From NCBI GenBank assembly GCA_019239775.1, contig JAFAZN010000124.1, positions 1 to 33,212 of the forward strand: a stretch of DNA of 33,212 nt, given 5' to 3'. The notes beneath the pieces were generated by a model. The model saw only the letters and a list, made by a program, of their open reading frames with translations, made no database searches and was not told the DNA's origin. Below, one piece after another: positions 30,918 through 33,212 of this stretch (position 1 is its first letter; each line of letters starts with the position of its first letter). The DNA is from Chloroflexota bacterium. Its GTDB lineage: Bacteria; Chloroflexota; UBA6077; CF-72. Both the position numbers and the translations under genes were made by a program.

Positions 30918-30991
30918 CTCCGCGACCAGGATTCGAACCTGGAACCTACCGGCTAACAGCCTGACGGACAGCTGAACCATCCAAGTTCGCC
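30918..30991 (-). tRNA. tRNA-Asn(GTT)-like sequence, 3' half intact, 5' half not matching (pseudo-tRNA or att remnant)
   Basis: On the minus strand the anticodon loop CTGTTAG (anticodon GTT, Asn), the CCGGT 3' anticodon strand, the AGGTT variable loop, a perfect T arm (CCAGG TTCGAAT CCTGG), the 3' acceptor strand TCGCGGA and discriminator G are all present. The 5' half does not fit. GGCGAAC cannot pair with the acceptor strand, and TCAGG mismatches the anticodon stem at two positions. A GGAT/GTCC D stem is possible but its loop is unusual. This is what remains when only the 3' part of a tRNA gene is copied, as at integration sites, or when a tRNA gene decays. A functional tRNA is unlikely. 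Confidence 0.5.
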
Positions 30992-31015
30992 GTTTTCGGC
31001 CAATTTGAGATTGCG

Positions 31016-31091
31016 GTGCGCGACTACCTCGGTCGCCTCTCAGGGAAGTTGGGTGGTTCCACCCTGTAGTTCTAGAACCATCAGGTTTTCG
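31016..31091 (+). repeat. Direct repeat A (upstream of vapBC)
   Basis: An imperfect repeat of the segment at 31918-31992, in the same orientation, about 75% identical by eye with small gaps. Shared blocks include CTCGGTCGCC, GAAGTTG, TTCCAC, CTG and CATCAGGTTT. This copy lies between the tRNA-like remnant and the antitoxin gene. The two copies bracket the toxin-antitoxin pair about 0.9 kb apart. Confidence 0.7.
31051..31078 (+). promoter_or_regulatory. Paired palindromes upstream of the antitoxin gene (candidate VapB operator)
   Basis: GGGTGG-TT-CCACCC (31051-31064) and GTTCTAGAAC (31069-31078) are both perfect palindromes, 4 bp apart. Type II antitoxins usually repress their own operon by binding such dyads. 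They lie within repeat A. The equivalent sites in repeat B (TTCCA...TGGAA) are degraded. The operator role is inference. Confidence 0.45.
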
Positions 31092-31144
31092 CTGTCTGCG
31101 ACGCCACGATGGCACGTGCGCACGTTGTACGAAGGTGCCGATCT

Positions 31145-31429
31145 GTGGAGGTTGATGCTTCTGATGCTAAGATTGCTGGCATCATTCGCACCACCATCAC
31201 ACTCGATGACGACGTCGCCGCGATTATTGAAACCGAGAAACGGCGCACCGGCGAATCCTTTCGTACAACCGTGAACAGGCTCGTTCGCCGTGGTGCCGCG
31301 GCCGATCGCCGCCGCGCTGCACCACGCCTACCAGAGCTGCCTGGCCGGCCAATGCTGGACATCTCAGACGTCTCAGCGCTGCTCGCGGCCCTGGATGACG
31401 AAAGGCGGACGCAGCGCGATCTTCCATGA
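31145..31429 (+). CDS. Ribbon-helix-helix antitoxin (VapB-like)
   Basis: A small DNA-binding antitoxin. The core IRTTITLDDDVAAIIETEKR (13-32 from the GTG) followed by SFRTTVNRLVRRG is a classic ribbon-helix-helix, with a disordered C-terminal toxin-binding tail. The usual family start (M-x-RTTITLDDD) has no start codon here; the codons at that point are ATC and ATT. GTG at 31145 with GAAGG about 10 bases upstream is the best choice, and ATG at 31109 is also open. The stop overlaps the toxin start (ATGA), the standard coupling of such pairs. Confidence 0.8.
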   Translation: MEVDASDAKIAGIIRTTITLDDDVAAIIETEKRRTGESFRTTVNRLVRRGAAADRRRAAPRLPELPGRPMLDISDVSALLAALDDERRTQRDLP

Positions 31430-31872
31430 CGCTGGTCGATACCAACCTCCTGATCTACGCCACGTTCAGAGATGCGCCCGAACATCGCCAGGCGCGCACC
31501 TGGCTCCAGCGGCAGCTGGCTCAGAGCGACGATGCCGTCGTCCTGTGCTGGCCGGTCGTTTACGCTTTTGTTCGGCTGATCACCAACGTGAGAGTCTTTG
31601 GGCAGGACGCGCTTTCAGTGCGGGAAGGCTGGGCCGTTGCCGAAGCCCATCTGCATCAGCCGGGCGTGCGGCTGGTGTCAGCGGGTGCAGGTCATCACGC
31701 AATCGCCACCGAGCTGGCGCAAACGCCCGGTCTGAGAAGCGATGATGTGCCCGACATTGAGATTGCGGCTCTCGCCATAGAACATGGTCTCGTGCTTGCC
31801 TCGCATGATCGGGGCTTTCGGCGCTTCGGTGGCCTACGGGTCATCGACCCGTTGACTGATGACTGGCCGTGA
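31426..31872 (+). CDS. vapC: PIN-domain toxin (VapC-like ribonuclease)
   Basis: PIN-fold RNase of 148 residues, the toxin of a type II pair, probably cutting tRNA or rRNA when freed from its antitoxin. Active-site acids are Asp5 (LVDTNLLIY), Asp110 and/or Glu112 (DVPDIEIAALAIEHG) and Asp128 (SHDRGF). The AFVRLITNVRVFG segment is typical of the mycobacterial-style VapC subfamily, which lacks the extra mid-domain glutamate. The ATG overlaps the antitoxin stop by 4 bp. The gene looks intact although its surroundings are decayed. Confidence 0.9.
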   Translation: MTLVDTNLLIYATFRDAPEHRQARTWLQRQLAQSDDAVVLCWPVVYAFVRLITNVRVFGQDALSVREGWAVAEAHLHQPGVRLVSAGAGHHAIATELAQTPGLRSDDVPDIEIAALAIEHGLVLASHDRGFRRFGGLRVIDPLTDDWP

Positions 31873-32154
31873 AACGATACGGTGACCTCGCGGTTCCGTG
31901 TCTTGTTCGCATCGATGGTGCACGAGATGTCTCGGTCGCCATTGAGAGAAGTTGATGCTTCCACTCTGTTGGTCTGGAAACATCAGGTTTCGTGTGCGTT
32001 CAGTCCCTGGATTTACGAACTCCTTGAGCCAATCGATCCAATGCTCGAATTTGACGCCGAACGCGTCGGGTTCATCAGGCTGGTTGTACGCGCCGAGGCG
32101 ATAGGACGGAGTGGCGGCCCGGGAGTTCCCGGACAGCGAGCGTCATCCTGGATA
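31873..32154. other. Non-coding or decayed stretch between vapC and the LLM fragment
   Basis: No intact gene is supported in these 282 bases. They contain repeat B (31918-31992). On the minus strand, 32088-32005 reads as a coding-like peptide (YNQPDEPDAF, GVKFEHWIDWLKEFVNPG) with no start codon and an upstream in-frame stop, so it may be the fossil of a lost gene. I do not recognise its family. The plus-strand open frame across the region has no family features. Confidence 0.5.
31918..31992 (+). repeat. Direct repeat B (downstream of vapBC)
   Basis: Second copy of the repeat at 31016-31091, same orientation, beginning GGTGCACGAG and ending CATCAGGTTTCG. It lies 45 bp after the vapC stop. It lacks the perfect palindromes of copy A, so it is probably the more degraded copy or not under the same selection. 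Confidence 0.7.
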
Positions 32155-32355
32155 TCACTGCCAGTTGGGGAAAGTCGCTGCCAGAACATAATTTCCGGGC
32201 GTGACGCTCTCGGTCCTGACCGCGATGGCCGTGAGCAACGTCGAGGCCTCAATGATCCCATCGTTGCTCCACGGTTGCGGCGAGTAGTAGTAGCGATCGG
32301 CAATCCCGACTGAGTCGAAGCCGAGCCGATCGACCCGCATGCCATCCTCAGACAT
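32155..32355 (-). pseudogene. N-terminal fragment of an LLM-class flavin-dependent oxidoreductase
   Basis: About 66 codons from the ATG at 32355 (or 32340) to a TGA. LGFDSVGIADRYYYSP, DGIIEASTLLTAIAVRTESV and NYVLAATF match the start of luciferase-like (LLM) F420- or FMN-dependent oxidoreductases: first barrel strands, then the LxxLAARTxxIxLGTxVL motif. The frame stops after ATFPNWQ, leaving only about a fifth of a normal protein. It is a relic, perhaps of a tandem copy of the LLM gene to its right. The upstream frame is not coding-like. Confidence 0.6.
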
Positions 32356-32443
32356 CGCTATGTGACTTAGCGACGGTGCGGCCCGCCACGTGGCATGCGT
32401 TGAATGCCGATGCCGAGGGTCGTCGCACGCGTGTGTGCCCGTA

Positions 32444-33212
32444 CTAGCGAAGTTCGCTCGCACCTGGAAGAACGCTCGCAGCGATCTCGCGCAGGTGGTC
32501 GAGATCCGACAGATCGAGCACCTGGAGGTAGACCCGCTGTGTACCGACTGCGTGCCATTGCTCCAGCTTGTCGAGCAGCTCGGCAGCGCTGCCACCGAGC
32601 CAGCGTTGGCGAAGACTGTCAACCTGGAGGCCAATCGCCGCGGCGCGCCGCTCGAGCATCAGGGAATCGTCGGCGCAGCACACACCGGGGAGCGTGGTCG
32701 AGCACACCAGTGTCGCGGGATCCCGACCTACCGCATCACAAGCGGCGCGCACCCGCGCAAAACGGTCGGCTGCACTCTCAAGCCCGCATTGAAGTCGTCC
32801 GCGTACAGCGCCGCGAGTCGTGGCGTCCGCCTGGTGCCTTTGCCGCCGATAACGATAGCCAGATGTGGCCGCTGCACCGGCTTCGGCAATTCCGACGCAT
32901 CGGTTACCTGGTAATGCATACCCTCGAACGAAAATCGCTCGCCTGCGGCGGTCGTCCAGAGTCCGGTGACGATCGCTAGTTGGTCCTGCAAGCGATCGAA
33001 CCGCTCCTTGAGCGGCGGAAAAGGGGAAGCCGTACGCGCAATGCTCCGGCTCGTACCAGCCTGTGCCAAGGCCAAGCTCTACCCGGCCGCCACTGATCTG
33101 GTCGACCTGCGCCACGGTGACGGCCAGCGGCCCAGGTAAGCGAAAAGTTGCCGGTGTGACGAGCGTCCCAAGTCGAATATGCCGCGTTTCACGCGCAAGC
33201 GCGGCCAGGGTG
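32444..33212 (-). pseudogene. LLM-class flavin-dependent oxidoreductase with two compensating frameshifts (5' end off window)
   Basis: Minus-strand gene entering from the right edge. In the first frame it reads TLAALARETRHIRLGTLV, then VAQVDQISGGRVELGLGTGW and YEPEHCAYGFPF. An extra base at the CCCCTTTT run (33019-33026) then shifts the frame, and the protein continues in another frame as PPLKERFDRLQDQLAIVTGLW, in parts, to ADDFNA. A missing base near 32783-32790 restores the first frame, which continues GLESAADRFARVRAACDAVGR to the end. In the first frame there is no stop across the shifted ~78 codons, so a full-length protein with a scrambled middle is still possible. Both shifts fall at short base runs, so sequencing or assembly error is a real alternative. 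Confidence 0.8.

Noticed and set aside
29040-30956. 638-codon plus-strand open frame opposite the hybrid kinase
   Set aside because: It has no recognisable domain and mirrors the strongly supported kinase propeller. Its end (RDQDSNLEPTG) is the usual product of translating a tRNA T arm.
30918-30991. Functional tRNA-Asn gene
   Set aside because: The acceptor stem cannot form and the anticodon stem has two mismatches; only the 3' half is tRNA-like, so it is reported as a remnant.
30894-31115. N-terminal extension of the hybrid kinase to 31115
   Set aside because: The extra residues are translated through the tRNA-like sequence and repeat A and look non-coding; the membrane segment begins after 30893.
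31882-32313. 143-codon plus-strand open frame downstream of vapC
   Set aside because: It crosses repeat B and the LLM fragment in the opposite sense and shows no family features.

Overview
The window is GC-rich, densely coded bacterial DNA, and the genes use GTG and TTG starts freely. The gene content fits a soil-type aerobic member of the Chloroflexota or a related terrabacterial lineage. It includes a form-I-type CO-dehydrogenase accessory cluster, a group II truncated haemoglobin, LLM-class flavin oxidoreductases, a propeller-type hybrid histidine kinase, a double zinc-ribbon Gly-rich protein and a bacterial topoisomerase IB. This placement is inferred from gene families; there is no rRNA or marker tree here.

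Layout. (1) 1-1568 (minus, runs off the left edge): a membrane-anchored sulfite-oxidase-family molybdoenzyme with an internal twin-arginine motif. (2) 1675-5770 (plus): a DEAD-box RNA helicase, a DapA/NanA-family aldolase or lyase, and a secreted subtilisin-like protease whose C-terminus is twelve perfect HVNWD pentapeptides, closed by a clear intrinsic terminator. (3) 5803-8712 (plus): a class III nucleotide cyclase fused to a STAND-like ATPase and TPR repeats. (4) 16316 down to 8709 (minus): nine genes in the order coxG, moeA, coxD, coxE, xdhC/coxF, mocA-like, Nudix, coxS, coxM. These would make and mature a molybdenum hydroxylase of the CO-dehydrogenase family, but the catalytic large subunit (coxL) is absent from the window. 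(5) 16348-18119 (plus): a winged-helix HTH_42 protein and a DUF218/YdcF-like membrane protein. (6) 18123-19181 (minus): topoisomerase IB, divergent from a plus-strand run of a glycine-zipper protein, a truncated haemoglobin, a PAS-GAF histidine kinase, a DoxX-like protein, a zinc-ribbon protein and a small helical protein (19256-22896). (7) 30893 down to 22922 (minus): a giant propeller hybrid kinase, a LuxR-type response regulator overlapping it by 4 bp, a secreted PI-PLC-like protein with a tectonin-like propeller, and a double VOC protein.

The right end (30.9-33.2 kb) looks like a rearranged accessory zone. It holds the 3' half of a tRNA-Asn(GTT) gene without a matching 5' half, two imperfect ~75-bp direct repeats bracketing a vapBC-type toxin-antitoxin pair, a 5' fragment of one LLM oxidoreductase gene, and another LLM gene carrying two compensating frameshifts.

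The strongest leads for something undescribed are the HVNWD-repeat protease, the kinase/regulator/PI-PLC-tectonin locus with an inverted repeat that could mask the ribosome-binding site, the cox cluster lacking coxL, the Sec/Tat-type chimeric molybdoenzyme, and the repeat-flanked toxin-antitoxin module beside a possible attachment site. All functional roles are family-based inferences from reading the sequence by eye.
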